Assembly: GCA_900319105.1 (NCBI GenBank)
Contig: ONND01000001.1
Span: 1-64,000 of the forward strand
Source: an uncultured Bacteroidales bacterium
GTDB taxonomy: Bacteria > Bacteroidota > Bacteroidia > Bacteroidales > Paludibacteraceae
Direction of reading: 5' to 3'
Length of the DNA stretch: 64,000 nt
Made by a program: the position numbers and the translations under genes. Positions 23,175 to 32,648 of the stretch are shown here, one piece after another. How positions within the stretch are numbered: the stretch's first letter is position 1; every line of letters starts with the position of its first letter. Below the pieces are notes generated by a model. It did not search any database and was not told the origin of the DNA. It was given only the letters and a program-made list of their open reading frames with translations.

Positions 23175-24205
23175 ACTCCAAATAGTTTACGTTTTAATAC
23201 ACTTTCAGTTTTGTATATAAACCATACGATAGGGCGGTTATGCCATTTCCTCCAATAATGAATATATCTAAATTTTAGGTTTTCACGCTGCACGGTATCC
23301 TCCATTTGAATATACAATAAATCATTATTATTTCGCACATATTCATCATAAGCAATGAGCTCAGCATTCTTAAAACCTGCTTTATAATTTAATATCATAT
23401 TTGTTTCAATATAAATAGCACGTGATTTTAAGCGATACCACATATATTGTTCTGCGTCTTCATATCCATTTTTAGTTGCATAATTCCAAGCTTCAAGTTG
23501 AGTCTTCCAACTCCTTATTTCTTGAGAAATATTTTTTGCGAACACTTTAGGGTCAACACTCTGCCCCTCTCTGCCGACTAAATATTTATATACCACATGG
23601 GGATAGCCACATAGAGATTTCACTCTGCTCATGGGCAGGAATATCCATTCTTGGTCGGTATAAGAGATACCTTCTGTTTGATGATAATTCAGCCCTTCAA
23701 GAATTGCTCTGCGATATGTTACAGCATGCATCCACATATCGTATAGCTTATCACCTAAATCTGATATTCGCCAAATGCCTTCAGGTATATCATACTTATG
23801 CGACTTTTTTACAGAGCTATCACTATATACATAATCAAAATCAGTAATGATTAAATCCACATCGACTGCAGAGAGGAACTGCAGGTACTTTTCAAAATTT
23901 TTAGTATCATACCAATCATCGGCATCCAGCACTTTAATGTATTTGCCAGTTGCCTCTTTTAATCCACGATTGACACACGAACCGTAGTTGCCATTCTCTT
24001 TGTCAATAACACGGAAAGTGTTAGGATACTTCGCTTCATACTCATGCGCTATAACAGATGAGTTATCCTTGCTGCCATCATTGATAACCAACACATCCAA
24101 TTGGTTCATCAATGCGGCATCGCAAAAAATTAGCGAATCCAAACATCGATACAGATAATCCTGCATATTGTATGTTGGGATAACTATGGTTAGGAGTTTG
24201 TCCAT
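23171..24205 (-). CDS. Glycosyltransferase family 2
   Basis: A 344-residue GT2 protein. LLTIVIPTYNMQDYLYRCLD at the start, VLVINDGSKDNS and KVLDADDWYDTKNF give the nucleotide and metal sites. I start it at 24205 (MDKLLTIV) rather than 24265, because the longer frame reads through the GT4 gene end. It overlaps that gene by 16 bases and the next by 4, indicating coupled translation. Confidence 0.88.
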   Translation of the reverse strand: MDKLLTIVIPTYNMQDYLYRCLDSLIFCDAALMNQLDVLVINDGSKDNSSVIAHEYEAKYPNTFRVIDKENGNYGSCVNRGLKEATGKYIKVLDADDWYDTKNFEKYLQFLSAVDVDLIITDFDYVYSDSSVKKSHKYDIPEGIWRISDLGDKLYDMWMHAVTYRRAILEGLNYHQTEGISYTDQEWIFLPMSRVKSLCGYPHVVYKYLVGREGQSVDPKVFAKNISQEIRSWKTQLEAWNYATKNGYEDAEQYMWYRLKSRAIYIETNMILNYKAGFKNAELIAYDEYVRNNNDLLYIQMEDTVQRENLKFRYIHYWRKWHNRPIVWFIYKTESVLKRKLFGV

Positions 24206-25584
24206 ATGTTTAGCAAATTTGAAATGTGTTTTTCCATTGTTGTAAGTTTGTTTGAATAATTCCAATAAGACTCAAGTAAGTCTCGGTTGTGCATAATATT
24301 GAGGATATTTACCTCCAAATGATTATTACACTTGAAATCAGGATGATTATTTAACTCCTGTGCCCCCCCGTTTTTACTTGTTAAGACTGGTATCCCATTT
24401 GCTACCATTTCAATAGCAACTTGCGGCAAATTGTCCTCCCATAATGGTGGGCATATTCCCATATTAACCTGTTCAAAAATCACGGGGAAATCAGTATGCT
24501 TATATCCATCAAAAAGTTTTACATTATGATATTTCGATTTTAAAGCCTCTATTCGATTTATTAAATCATTATCATAAATCTTAGATGCAAATACAAGATT
24601 AATTAATTTTGCTTCTTCTTCAGGTATCCTTTCAATTGCTTCAATATATTCGTAAAACCCTTTTTCTATAGCGGCATACCCCATATAAAGAAGTGTAAAG
24701 TATTTACTATATGGATTATTAAGACATCTGTATTGCGCTTTTTCTGCTGCTAATGTCCCTATATAATCGACTATAATCTTTTCTGGATTAACTCCATTTG
24801 ACTTTGCAATTTCTGCGACTCGTTTAGAAACACACAACTCTCCGTCAGAATATTTGTTAATGTTGTTTATGTTATTACATCTATATTTAGAATATATGGT
24901 ATTAGGAGAATATATATATTTATGAAATAGTCTTCTTGTTTTTTTTATTAATTTATTCCAAACCCAAACATAATATGGCACTTTATACTCATAGGAACGA
25001 GAAGATGCTTCTGATACAACACGAATTGTAAAAGGTATATTGCTATTAACACAATTTTTACAAATAAATTTATTCTTGCTATACAAACAGTTTTCTTGGT
25101 GTTTTGTCCATAACCTTATATCTGGACATATAATGCCATAATCATGGATGGAATGAAAGAATTTTATAGACTTGTACTTCTCCTTAAGTTTTAATACCGA
25201 GGAGGAAATCCCTTCAAATGATTGAAAATGGATAACATCAAATGGACCATGTAACCTAATAAACTCATCGATTTCATGAGTCAGTATACTATCTGATATA
25301 GTTCTACTAAGTGTAGAAATGGACAATGCCAATGGTGCAATAATTGGAGAATTTACTATGGTATAATTCTCATAGGACATAAAATTCGGCTCTTTACGTA
25401 TATATACGTTGGTATGGTCACTATCATAATAAAAACCGGAAGACAAAAATACAAATTCTATATTCTCCATATCTTTATTTTGCGCAGCATATTGCATGAG
25501 ATTTCTCACATAAACAGCTACTCCTCCCCCGAATTTTATTTGCTCTAGAGGAGTCCAATTATACAAAAGCACGCGTTTCTTCAT
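24190..25584 (-). CDS. Glycosyltransferase family 4/1 (GT-B)
   Basis: A 464-residue retaining glycosyltransferase. FGGGVAVYVRNLMQYAA at the N-terminus is the acceptor-side glycine loop. FHSIHDYGIICPD near 138-150 and a Cys pair CLYSKNKFICKNC follow. The C-terminal donor domain has LLYMGYAAIEKGFYEYIEAI and ends with GICPPLWEDNLPQVAIEMVA then NGGAQEL, the EX7E-like site. Longer than average because of a central 100-residue insert. AT-rich compared with the core genes, as usual for glycan clusters. Confidence 0.88.
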   Translation of the reverse strand: MKKRVLLYNWTPLEQIKFGGGVAVYVRNLMQYAAQNKDMENIEFVFLSSGFYYDSDHTNVYIRKEPNFMSYENYTIVNSPIIAPLALSISTLSRTISDSILTHEIDEFIRLHGPFDVIHFQSFEGISSSVLKLKEKYKSIKFFHSIHDYGIICPDIRLWTKHQENCLYSKNKFICKNCVNSNIPFTIRVVSEASSRSYEYKVPYYVWVWNKLIKKTRRLFHKYIYSPNTIYSKYRCNNINNINKYSDGELCVSKRVAEIAKSNGVNPEKIIVDYIGTLAAEKAQYRCLNNPYSKYFTLLYMGYAAIEKGFYEYIEAIERIPEEEAKLINLVFASKIYDNDLINRIEALKSKYHNVKLFDGYKHTDFPVIFEQVNMGICPPLWEDNLPQVAIEMVANGIPVLTSKNGGAQELNNHPDFKCNNHLEVNILNIMHNRDLLESYWNYSNKLTTMEKHISNLLNIWTNS

Positions 25585-25605
25585 AAGAAATTAACTTAAT
25601 ATTTT

Positions 25606-26421
25606 TTATTTAATTTTTCCATAACATAAGGACTCTAAATTGTCGTCATCTAAAATCACAAAATCTTCATTAACTTCATTTCGAAATAATGCCGATAATT
25701 TGGACTCTAATTCAACATTAAAAATACGTCTTTTCTTAGATTTTATTGGCTTTGCAGGACTTCCTGCAAACATAGATGTCTCGGGACATGCAGAATAATC
25801 GTTTAGCACTAATGAGTTAGTGCAAATTATTGAGAATCTTGGTATCTTAACTCCCTTCATTATTTTGCAATTCGATGAGATCCAAGATCCTTCACCTATG
25901 ATTATTTGACTCTCATTTCTAAAAACTTTTCTACTTTCAACATCAATTGTAAAATGAAAATCAGTATCCATAAATGTAGTTTCGTAGCCCACTGAAACAT
26001 TGTTTTGAATAATTATACTCTTACAACACATTATCTTACAACTTTCTGCTAATTTGATGTGCTTCCCAAATTCGATCTTTCCTCCATAAACTTCTATTAT
26101 GCATCCTCCTTGTATTACAATGTCTTCTTTGAAGATAATTGTTCCAAAATTCATCAGACGCGTTTTATTATGTGATTTTGCTTTCCATATGCCTAGACGA
26201 ACCATGCCATAAGTCATTTCTCCCTCAATTAATATTTTACCTCTAGAAAGAATTTCAACATCATTATATATTAAAACTGGTAAATGACGTATTCCTGCAA
26301 ATCCAAACCATAGACTATTATAAATTAGGGTCTTTAGCCAACAGACATGATCATATTTATAAAAATTATAATCAACAATTCTATTCAAGATTACATCTCT
26401 CAATACAGACAATTTACTCAT
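25606..26421 (-). CDS. Acyltransferase, left-handed beta-helix type
   Basis: A 271-residue protein with a hexapeptide-repeat (LbH) core. Imperfect [LIV]-G-x4 repeats run from about residue 75 to 205 (IVIQGGCIIEVYGGKIEFG, IIQNNVSVGYETTFMDTDFH, IIGEGSWISSNCKIMKGVKI). MDTDFHF supplies the usual catalytic His. The end pattern PETSMFAGSPAKPIK is that of sugar O-acetyltransferases. It probably acetylates a residue of the glycan. It lies between glf and the GT4 gene. Confidence 0.85.
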   Translation of the reverse strand: MSKLSVLRDVILNRIVDYNFYKYDHVCWLKTLIYNSLWFGFAGIRHLPVLIYNDVEILSRGKILIEGEMTYGMVRLGIWKAKSHNKTRLMNFGTIIFKEDIVIQGGCIIEVYGGKIEFGKHIKLAESCKIMCCKSIIIQNNVSVGYETTFMDTDFHFTIDVESRKVFRNESQIIIGEGSWISSNCKIMKGVKIPRFSIICTNSLVLNDYSACPETSMFAGSPAKPIKSKKRRIFNVELESKLSALFRNEVNEDFVILDDDNLESLCYGKIK

Positions 26422-26475
26422 ACAATATTATTTTATTATTCATTAGTGGAGTTCCTTACGAGCATAATGTATATC

Positions 26476-27609
26476 TTATCGCAAGAAGATTATATTTGCC
26501 GTTTTTATCGCCTTTTCGATTACAGGAGCCATATCATAGTATTTATATTCCGCCAGCCGACCGCCAAAGATTACATTCTCTTCTTTAGCCGCTAACTCCC
26601 TGTACTGATCTGCCAACGCATTATTCCGCTCGTCATTCACCGGATAAAACTGCTCCATGCCGGGCTTGTATTCTGCGGAATACTCCTCGCTGACCACCGT
26701 TTTAGGACAATTATACACTGCCTGCCCGAACATCTCGAAATGCTTATGCTCAATTACACGTGTGTAAGGTGCGTCATGAGATGTGTAGTTAATGACTGCG
26801 TTGCCCTGATAGTTTGGGGTGTTTTCTACGCGTGTTTTAAAAGTGACAGTGCGCCAATCAAGACGACCTAAACGGAAATTGAAATACTCGTCTAACGGGC
26901 CGGTATAGACCAGTTGGTCTGCTATTTCTCGCCACGAGTCTTTAAATTCGCCAAAGAAATCACAGTTGGTATTCGTCTCTATACCTTCAAGGAGCTTGTT
27001 GATGAGTACGTTATACCCTCCGATAGGTATGCCCTGGTAAGGATCATTGAAATAATTGTTATCAAAAACAAAACGCAAAGGTAGGCGACGTATGATGAAA
27101 GCCGGTAATTCGGTACAAGGACGTCCCCATTGTTTTTCAGTGTATTCTTTTATAAGTTTGTAGAAGATGTCTTTACCTACCAAGCACAATGCCTGTTCTT
27201 CAAGATTGGCAGGCTCTCTTCCGTTGAGAGAAGTTAGTGCTTCTGCGCGTTGCTCGTCAATCTTTGCTTTTGCTTCCTCTATAGTTCGGACACCCCAGAG
27301 TTGCGTGAAAGTATTCATATTGAACGGAAGATTATAGAGCTCGCCGTGGTAATTTGCTATGGGGCAGTTGGTATAGCGGTTGAAGGGAACAAAGGAGTTC
27401 ACAAAATCCCATATTTCTTTGTTATTGGTATGGAAGATGTGCGCACCATATTTGTGCACATTGATACCTTCAATTTTTTCGCAATAGGTATTGCCGCCCA
27501 GGTGTGGACGTTTTTCAATGACGAGACAATGCTTGCCGGTTTGTCTTGCACAATAAGCAAAAGTTGCTCCGAACAGCCCTGAGCCAACTATAAGATAATC
27601 GTATTTCAT
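26476..27609 (-). CDS. glf: UDP-galactopyranose mutase
   Basis: A 377-residue FAD enzyme converting UDP-galactopyranose to UDP-galactofuranose. The FAD-binding YLIVGSGLFGATFAYCA opens the protein, followed by VIEKRPHLGGNTYCE and HKYGAHIFHTNN, EKQWGRPCTELPAFIIRRLP near 165, and the C-terminal GRLAEYKYYDMAPVIEKA. All hallmark residues are present. As first gene of the operon it indicates a galactofuranose-containing surface glycan. Confidence 0.95.
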   Translation of the reverse strand: MKYDYLIVGSGLFGATFAYCARQTGKHCLVIEKRPHLGGNTYCEKIEGINVHKYGAHIFHTNNKEIWDFVNSFVPFNRYTNCPIANYHGELYNLPFNMNTFTQLWGVRTIEEAKAKIDEQRAEALTSLNGREPANLEEQALCLVGKDIFYKLIKEYTEKQWGRPCTELPAFIIRRLPLRFVFDNNYFNDPYQGIPIGGYNVLINKLLEGIETNTNCDFFGEFKDSWREIADQLVYTGPLDEYFNFRLGRLDWRTVTFKTRVENTPNYQGNAVINYTSHDAPYTRVIEHKHFEMFGQAVYNCPKTVVSEEYSAEYKPGMEQFYPVNDERNNALADQYRELAAKEENVIFGGRLAEYKYYDMAPVIEKAIKTANIIFLR

Positions 27610-28165
27610 ATATTTCTATTTACCTTTCATTTTCGAACGCATCTGGTTCACATCCTGTACATCACTATACTATGTTTGATTTCATGCTCTGCGAGCAATG
27701 CTGTACGCAATGTTTTATATATCTATATACTTAGCACTATGTAGCATTCCCGTAGCATGATTATAAAACAAAAATCCCACCTTAACAATTCTCTGGCATT
27801 TGCCGGATTGTTGTTAAGATGGGAAATAGGGAGTTGGTCTTCCTTATCGGACATCAAAAAACGCGGATCTCTTTTATTGCTTATCCGCCGTTTGTGGTCC
27901 TAGGAAAACCAATATATCCGAATAAGCAATGCAGAAACCCACGCTGTGTATATACATGCACACGTGCGTACCTAAAATTATAGTACACACGGGCGTACAA
28001 TACACCCCATGAGCATCTACTACTACTTGTTTTTTAGATATATTGACTTTTTGAAGTTTCCTAGGTTCCAAACGGTCAAAAACAAGCGTTAGCAAACGCC
28101 ATAAAATATGTCTGCTCCCTCACTCCGTTGTATCACGCAGACACCCCAGCGTGAGTTTGCGGGTG
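27610..28165 (-). promoter_or_regulatory. Long leader of the glf polysaccharide operon
   Basis: About 550 bases separate the minus-strand promoter at 28166 from glf. No convincing gene lies here. It contains a terminator-like hairpin (27771-27823) and an inverted pair ATTGCTTAT (27876-27884)/ATAAGCAAT (27922-27930). Bacteroides capsule operons have comparable leaders read through with UpxY antiterminators, but no upxY or upxZ homologue is in this window. Confidence 0.5.
27766..27823 (-). terminator. Terminator or attenuator in the glf leader
   Basis: On the minus strand, CCCATCTTAACAA pairs with TTGTTAAGGTGGG, with a nested CCGGCA/TGCCAG hairpin between, followed by ATTTTTGTTTT. This is an intrinsic-terminator shape placed about 340 bases into the leader, 160 bases before glf. 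Confidence 0.65.
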
Positions 28166-28173
28166 CAAAGGTA
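28166..28173 (-). promoter_or_regulatory. Promoter of the glf operon (-7 box)
   Basis: Minus-strand TACCTTTG followed by CACCCGC. It faces away from the nadE promoter 75 bases to the right. Confidence 0.7.
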
Positions 28174-28246
28174 CTAAAAATAAATGATATATGCAAGAAA
28201 AATCTGCGATTTTGCAAATATATTTGCATATATCAAAAAAAAGCAG

Positions 28247-28254
28247 TAAATTTG
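28247..28254 (+). promoter_or_regulatory. nadE promoter (-7 box)
   Basis: TAAATTTG followed by CACGC, with TATTTGCATATATC at -33. The start is 24 bases downstream. Confidence 0.75.
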
Positions 28255-28277
28255 CACGCAAAATAATGAATTAAGCC

Positions 28278-30209
28278 ATGAATAGCAATTTTGGATTTGT
28301 GCGTGTGGCGGCAGCTGTACCGTCGATGCGCGTAGCGGATTGCCGTTATAATGCGGAGCAGATCCGTGCTCAGATTGATGAAGCGATTGAGGAAGGTATC
28401 GAAGTGATATGCTTCCCGGAGTTGAGTATAACGGGCTATAGTTGTGCGGATCTGTTCTTCACACAAGCCTTGCAGCAGAGTTCGATGCGCGAGTTGGAGG
28501 CGTTATGTGACTACACGCGCGGGAAAGCGATCATCGTCTTGGTGGGCGCTCCGCTGCAGGTGGATAATGACTTGTTCAACTGTGCGTTCGTGATGACAGA
28601 TGGCGAGGTGATGGGCGTGGTGCCGAAAGTGAACCTGCCTAACACGGGTGAGTTCTACGAGAAACGCTGGTTCACATCCGGTCGTGCTGCGCGCGAATAT
28701 ACGCCGGGAGGTGTAGCGCCTCGTATTCCGAAAATAGAGATATGGAGTGGGGAAGTGCCGTTCGGAACGGACCTGCTGTTCTGCACTCGAACCTATACGT
28801 TCGGCATCGAGATATGTGAGGACCTATGGAGTCCGTTGCCTCCTTCGACGCAGTTAGCTATCCAAGGCGCAGAGATCATCTTCAACCTCTCTTCGTCCAA
28901 CTGTATCATCGGCAAGCATATCTTCCGCAAACAGATGATCAAGCAGCAGAGTGCGCGTGTTCATTGCGGCTATGTATATACGTCTTCGGGCGTAGGCGAA
29001 TCGACGACCGATGTGGTCTTCTCCGGCAGCACGTACATCGCAGAGAACGGCGATATACTGACTACGGGCGAGCGTTTCCAACGCACCAGTTCGATGATCA
29101 TCCAGGAGATAGACGTAGAGCGTCTGCGTACCGATCGTCAGCGTAATACGAACTTTACGAAGGATAAGACCGGACACTACCGTCATATCAACGTAGCGCC
29201 TATTGAGCGGGAGGAAGAAGGAACAGAACCAATCCATCGTACGTTCTCTCCGTCGCCTTTCCTGCCCAAGAAAGGCAAGGAAGACCAATACTGCATGGAT
29301 GTGTTCTCCATCCAGACGTCCGCGCTGGCACGTCGTTGGGAACATACGCACGCAGAGACATTAGAGATAGGTGTGTCGGGTGGATTGGACAGTACCTTAG
29401 CTTTGCTGGTATGCGTCCAGACGGCGGATATGTTAGGTATCGACCGCAAGCAGATCGTCGGCGTGACGATGCCGGGCTTCGGTACCAGCGGACGTACGTA
29501 TCAGAACGCATTGCATCTGATGGAGGAATTAGGCATCACGCATCGCGAGATCAGTATCACGGATGTGGCGACCCAACACCTCGCGGACATTTCGCACGAC
29601 ATGAATAAACGCGATGCGACGTACGAGAACGCGCAGGCACGTATCCGTACGCTCATCCTGATGGATCTGGCGAACGAACTGAACGGACTGGTGGTCGGCA
29701 CGGGTGACCTGAGTGAGTTAGCCCTCGGATGGTGTACCTACAACGGCGACCAGATGTCGATGTACAGTATCAATGCCGGCATCCCGAAGACCCTGGTGCG
29801 CTACCTTGTACGCTATGCGGCGGAGAACCTGTACGGCGAGCCGCTGAGGTCAATCCTGCTTGACGTGGTCGATACTCCCGTGTCGCCGGAGCTGCTGCCG
29901 ACGGACGAGAAAGGCGAGATCGCACAGAAGACAGAAGACAAAGTGGGACCATACGAACTGCATGACTATTTCCTGTACTATTTCATGCGCTTCGGGTTCA
30001 CGCGCGAGAAGATCCTATACATGGCATGCCGTGCGTTCGAAGACCAATACGACGAGGCGACCATCGAGAAATGGCTCAACACGTTCATGCACCGTTTCTG
30101 CACGCAACAGTTCAAACGTTCTGCGATGCCGGACGGACCCAAAGTAGTTAATGTGTCGCTGTCCCCGCGTGGCGACTGGCGAATGCCGAGCGATGCGTGC
30201 TGTATATGA
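28278..30209 (+). CDS. nadE: Glutamine-dependent NAD+ synthetase
   Basis: A 643-residue two-domain enzyme. The N-terminal nitrilase-like glutaminase has Glu in CFPELSITGYS (near 47-57), Lys in VPKVNLPNTGEFYEKRWF (near 118-135) and the nucleophile Cys in FGIEICEDLW (near 176-185). The C-terminal synthetase has the PP-loop SGGLDSTLAL near 365-374 and GTGDLSELALGW near 475-486. It amidates deamido-NAD+. The stop TGA abuts a composite word repeat that fills the gap to murB. Confidence 0.95.
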   Translation: MNSNFGFVRVAAAVPSMRVADCRYNAEQIRAQIDEAIEEGIEVICFPELSITGYSCADLFFTQALQQSSMRELEALCDYTRGKAIIVLVGAPLQVDNDLFNCAFVMTDGEVMGVVPKVNLPNTGEFYEKRWFTSGRAAREYTPGGVAPRIPKIEIWSGEVPFGTDLLFCTRTYTFGIEICEDLWSPLPPSTQLAIQGAEIIFNLSSSNCIIGKHIFRKQMIKQQSARVHCGYVYTSSGVGESTTDVVFSGSTYIAENGDILTTGERFQRTSSMIIQEIDVERLRTDRQRNTNFTKDKTGHYRHINVAPIEREEEGTEPIHRTFSPSPFLPKKGKEDQYCMDVFSIQTSALARRWEHTHAETLEIGVSGGLDSTLALLVCVQTADMLGIDRKQIVGVTMPGFGTSGRTYQNALHLMEELGITHREISITDVATQHLADISHDMNKRDATYENAQARIRTLILMDLANELNGLVVGTGDLSELALGWCTYNGDQMSMYSINAGIPKTLVRYLVRYAAENLYGEPLRSILLDVVDTPVSPELLPTDEKGEIAQKTEDKVGPYELHDYFLYYFMRFGFTREKILYMACRAFEDQYDEATIEKWLNTFMHRFCTQQFKRSAMPDGPKVVNVSLSPRGDWRMPSDACCI

Positions 30210-30256
30210 GACCGCTGCGCTAAAAGAGTAAAGACCGTTCACTTCGTTCTTAGCCC
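30207..30256. repeat. AGACCG composite repeat after nadE
   Basis: AGACCGCTGCGCT and AGACCGTTCACTTCGTT, the same AGACCG-plus-small-hairpin plan as in the DUF4296 gene (AGACCGCTATCGCT, ACCACTTCGTT). It begins at the nadE stop codon. The remainder to 30296 has AATAAAGACTAAAATG-type words. Confidence 0.65.
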
Positions 30257-30296
30257 TAAAGAGCACGATTATTTCACTGAAAGAATAAAGACTAAA

Positions 30297-31229
30297 ATGA
30301 CCATCAAAGAAAATATTTCATTGTCGCCGTATAATACCTTTGGCATCGATGCCAAGGCGCGGCTTTTCATCGAGTATCACTCTCTGGACGAATTGCGCGA
30401 GGTTCTCAAGGAGCATAAAGGAGAGCCCATCCTGCATATCGGACAGGGCTCCAATCTGCTTTTTACAAGGGATTTCGATGGTGTGATTCTCCATTCCGGC
30501 ATGGCGCGCGCTAAGTTTCTCGACGACGAGACCGTTGAGGCGCAGAACGGTTTGAAGCTCGATGACATGATTGCCCAACTGACCGACATGGGTTATTCGG
30601 GACTGGAAAAACTGAGTCTCATCCCGGGCGAAGTGGGAGCGTCGGCGGTGCAGAACGTCGGCGCGTACGGCGTCGAAGCCAAAGATGTGATCGAGCGCGT
30701 TTATACGCTCGATGTGGAGACATTGGAAGAGCGCGTGTTCAGCAACGAAGAGTGCCGTTTCGGGTATCGGGATAGCGCCTTCAAGCACGAACTGAAGGGT
30801 AAGTATATCGTCACTTCGGTGGTCTATAAGGTCAAACCCGGCGATGCAACGAAGACCCGCGAGGAGATTATCCAGACGCGCATGGCAAAACTGCCGACAG
30901 TGGGCGAAACAGGTTCCGCCGGTTCGTTCTTTATGAATCCGTTTGTGCCGGAAGAGAAAGCCAACGAGCTGTTGGCGCAATACCCCGATATGCCGCATTT
31001 CCCTGTTGAAGGCGAACGCGTCAAAATCCCTGCGGCCTGGCTCATTGAGCAATGCGGATGGAAAGGCAAGACCCTTGGCGGCGCGCAGGTATGGCCCAAA
31101 CAACCGCTGGTTATCGTCAACGCGAATAACGCTACGGCGCAGGACATCATCGACCTGGCGGCGAAAGTCAGCGCAAGCGTTAAAGAGAAATTTGGCATCG
31201 ACATTCACCCTGAGGTGAATTATATATAA
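30297..31229 (+). CDS. murB: UDP-N-acetylenolpyruvoylglucosamine reductase
   Basis: A 310-residue FAD enzyme of peptidoglycan synthesis. SLSPYNTFGIDAKAR at the start, LHIGQGSNLLFT near 45-56 (FAD pyrophosphate), IPGEVGASAVQNVGAYG near 108-124, GYRDSAFKHE near 160-169 and GSAGSFFMNPFV near 210-221 (catalytic Ser). Adjacent to murA, which uses the previous step's product order (MurA then MurB). The gap to murA is filled by ATTTGTA words. Confidence 0.95.
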   Translation: MTIKENISLSPYNTFGIDAKARLFIEYHSLDELREVLKEHKGEPILHIGQGSNLLFTRDFDGVILHSGMARAKFLDDETVEAQNGLKLDDMIAQLTDMGYSGLEKLSLIPGEVGASAVQNVGAYGVEAKDVIERVYTLDVETLEERVFSNEECRFGYRDSAFKHELKGKYIVTSVVYKVKPGDATKTREEIIQTRMAKLPTVGETGSAGSFFMNPFVPEEKANELLAQYPDMPHFPVEGERVKIPAAWLIEQCGWKGKTLGGAQVWPKQPLVIVNANNATAQDIIDLAAKVSASVKEKFGIDIHPEVNYI

Positions 31230-31258
31230 TTTGTAATTTTTAATTCGTAATTTATAAT
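31228..31258. repeat. ATTTGTA word repeat in the murB-murA gap
   Basis: ATTTGTA, ATTTTTA, ATTCGTA, ATTTATA: four 7-base units from the murB stop to the murA ATG at 31257. Confidence 0.75.
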
Positions 31259-32564
31259 GGCATCATTTATTGTTGAAGGCGGACATAAACTACATGGTAC
31301 AATCACTCCGCAGGGCGCAAAGAACGAAGCCCTGCAAGTGCTCTGCGCCGTGCTGTTGACCCAAGAGACGGTCGTCATTGACAACCTCCCGAATATATTG
31401 GATGTGAACAACCTTATCGACCTGCTCGCCTCTATCGGCGTGACGGTGGAGAAACTGGCGAAAGGCAAGTTCGCGTTCACGGCTGCTAATCTCGACACGG
31501 CGTACCTGCGCTCGGCGGATTTCCTCAAGAAATGCAATAAACTGCGTGGCTCGGTGATGCTCATCGGTCCGCTCTTGGCGCGGTTGGGCGAAGTGACGTA
31601 CGCCAAGCCCGGCGGAGACAAGATAGGGCGTCGCAGGCTGGATACGCACTTTCAGGGCATGGTCAATCTCGGCGCTACCTTCACCTACGACCATGATCTG
31701 TTGGCGTACCGTTTTGACGGCAAAAACCTCAAGGGCGCATACATGCTGCTCGACGAGGCGTCTGTCACCGGTACGGCGAATATCATCATGGCGGCAGTCA
31801 TGGCGAAAGGAACGACTACCATCTATAACGCCGCCTGCGAACCCTATGTCCAACAGCTCTGCCGGCTCTTGAATAAGATGGGCGCGAAAATCAGTGGAGT
31901 AGGGTCGAACCTTCTGACCATCGAAGGAGTCAAAGCCCTCCACGGCGCGCAGCATAAACTCCTGCCGGATATGATTGAGGTTGGTTCGTTCATCGGCATG
32001 GCAGCCATCACCGGTTCCGAGCTGCGCATCAAAGATGCCGGAATCCGCGACTTGGGTATCATTCCCGATGCCTTCCGTCGCCTCGGTATCCGTATCGACG
32101 AAGAGGGCGACGACCTCGTCATCCCTGCGCAGGAGCATTACCAGATAGAGTCTTTCCTCGACGGCTCCATCCTCACGATAGCCGACGCGCCGTGGCCCGG
32201 ACTCACGCCGGACTTGCTCTCCGTCCTCTTGGTGGTTGCTACGCAGGCAAAGGGTACCGTGCTGATTCATCAGAAGATGTTTGAGTCCCGCCTCTTCTTT
32301 GTGGACAAACTGATTGACATGGGCGCGCAGATTATCCTCTGCGACCCGCACAGGGCGGTAGTCGTGGGGCATAACCATGAGCGCCAACTGAAGCGTAACA
32401 ACATGACTTCCCCCGACATCCGTGCGGGTATTGCCATGCTGATTGCCGCCATGTCTGCCGAAGGCACGTCCCGCATTGACCACATCGACCAGATTGACCG
32501 CGGTTATGAAGATATCGAGTCCCGCCTCAACGCCCTCGGTGCTTACATAAGGAGAGAAGAGTGA
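31257..32564 (+). CDS. murA: UDP-N-acetylglucosamine 1-carboxyvinyltransferase
   Basis: A 435-residue enzyme that adds enolpyruvate to UDP-GlcNAc. PQGAKNEALQVLCAVLL (18-34) carries the substrate Lys-Asn. The active-site loop reads KPGGDKIGRRRLDTH (117-131), with Asp121 where most bacterial MurA have the Cys attacked by fosfomycin. This substitution is known in mycobacteria and chlamydiae and predicts natural fosfomycin tolerance. The remaining domain signatures (DAGIRDLGIIPDAFRRLG, MFESRLFFVDKLIDMGA) are normal. Confidence 0.95.
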   Translation: MASFIVEGGHKLHGTITPQGAKNEALQVLCAVLLTQETVVIDNLPNILDVNNLIDLLASIGVTVEKLAKGKFAFTAANLDTAYLRSADFLKKCNKLRGSVMLIGPLLARLGEVTYAKPGGDKIGRRRLDTHFQGMVNLGATFTYDHDLLAYRFDGKNLKGAYMLLDEASVTGTANIIMAAVMAKGTTTIYNAACEPYVQQLCRLLNKMGAKISGVGSNLLTIEGVKALHGAQHKLLPDMIEVGSFIGMAAITGSELRIKDAGIRDLGIIPDAFRRLGIRIDEEGDDLVIPAQEHYQIESFLDGSILTIADAPWPGLTPDLLSVLLVVATQAKGTVLIHQKMFESRLFFVDKLIDMGAQIILCDPHRAVVVGHNHERQLKRNNMTSPDIRAGIAMLIAAMSAEGTSRIDHIDQIDRGYEDIESRLNALGAYIRREE

Positions 32565-32603
32565 TTGGTATGTGCAAAATTTGCATATAACAAAAAAGCA
32601 ACT

Positions 32604-32620
32604 TGTCGGAATTTCCGACA
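32604..32620. promoter_or_regulatory. Perfect palindrome before the RhuM-Fic gene
   Basis: TGTCGGAA-T-TTCCGACA is an 8-base perfect inverted repeat 29 bases before the ATG at 32649. It could be an operator or a weak murA terminator; no strong T-run follows. Confidence 0.45.
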
Positions 32621-32648
32621 GGTTCCCCAAAGGAAACTGTTGGTATAG

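Noticed and set aside
27874..28095. 73-codon minus-strand frame in the glf leader
   Set aside because: No homology and overlaps the stem-forming leader; a leader peptide cannot be excluded but is not supported.
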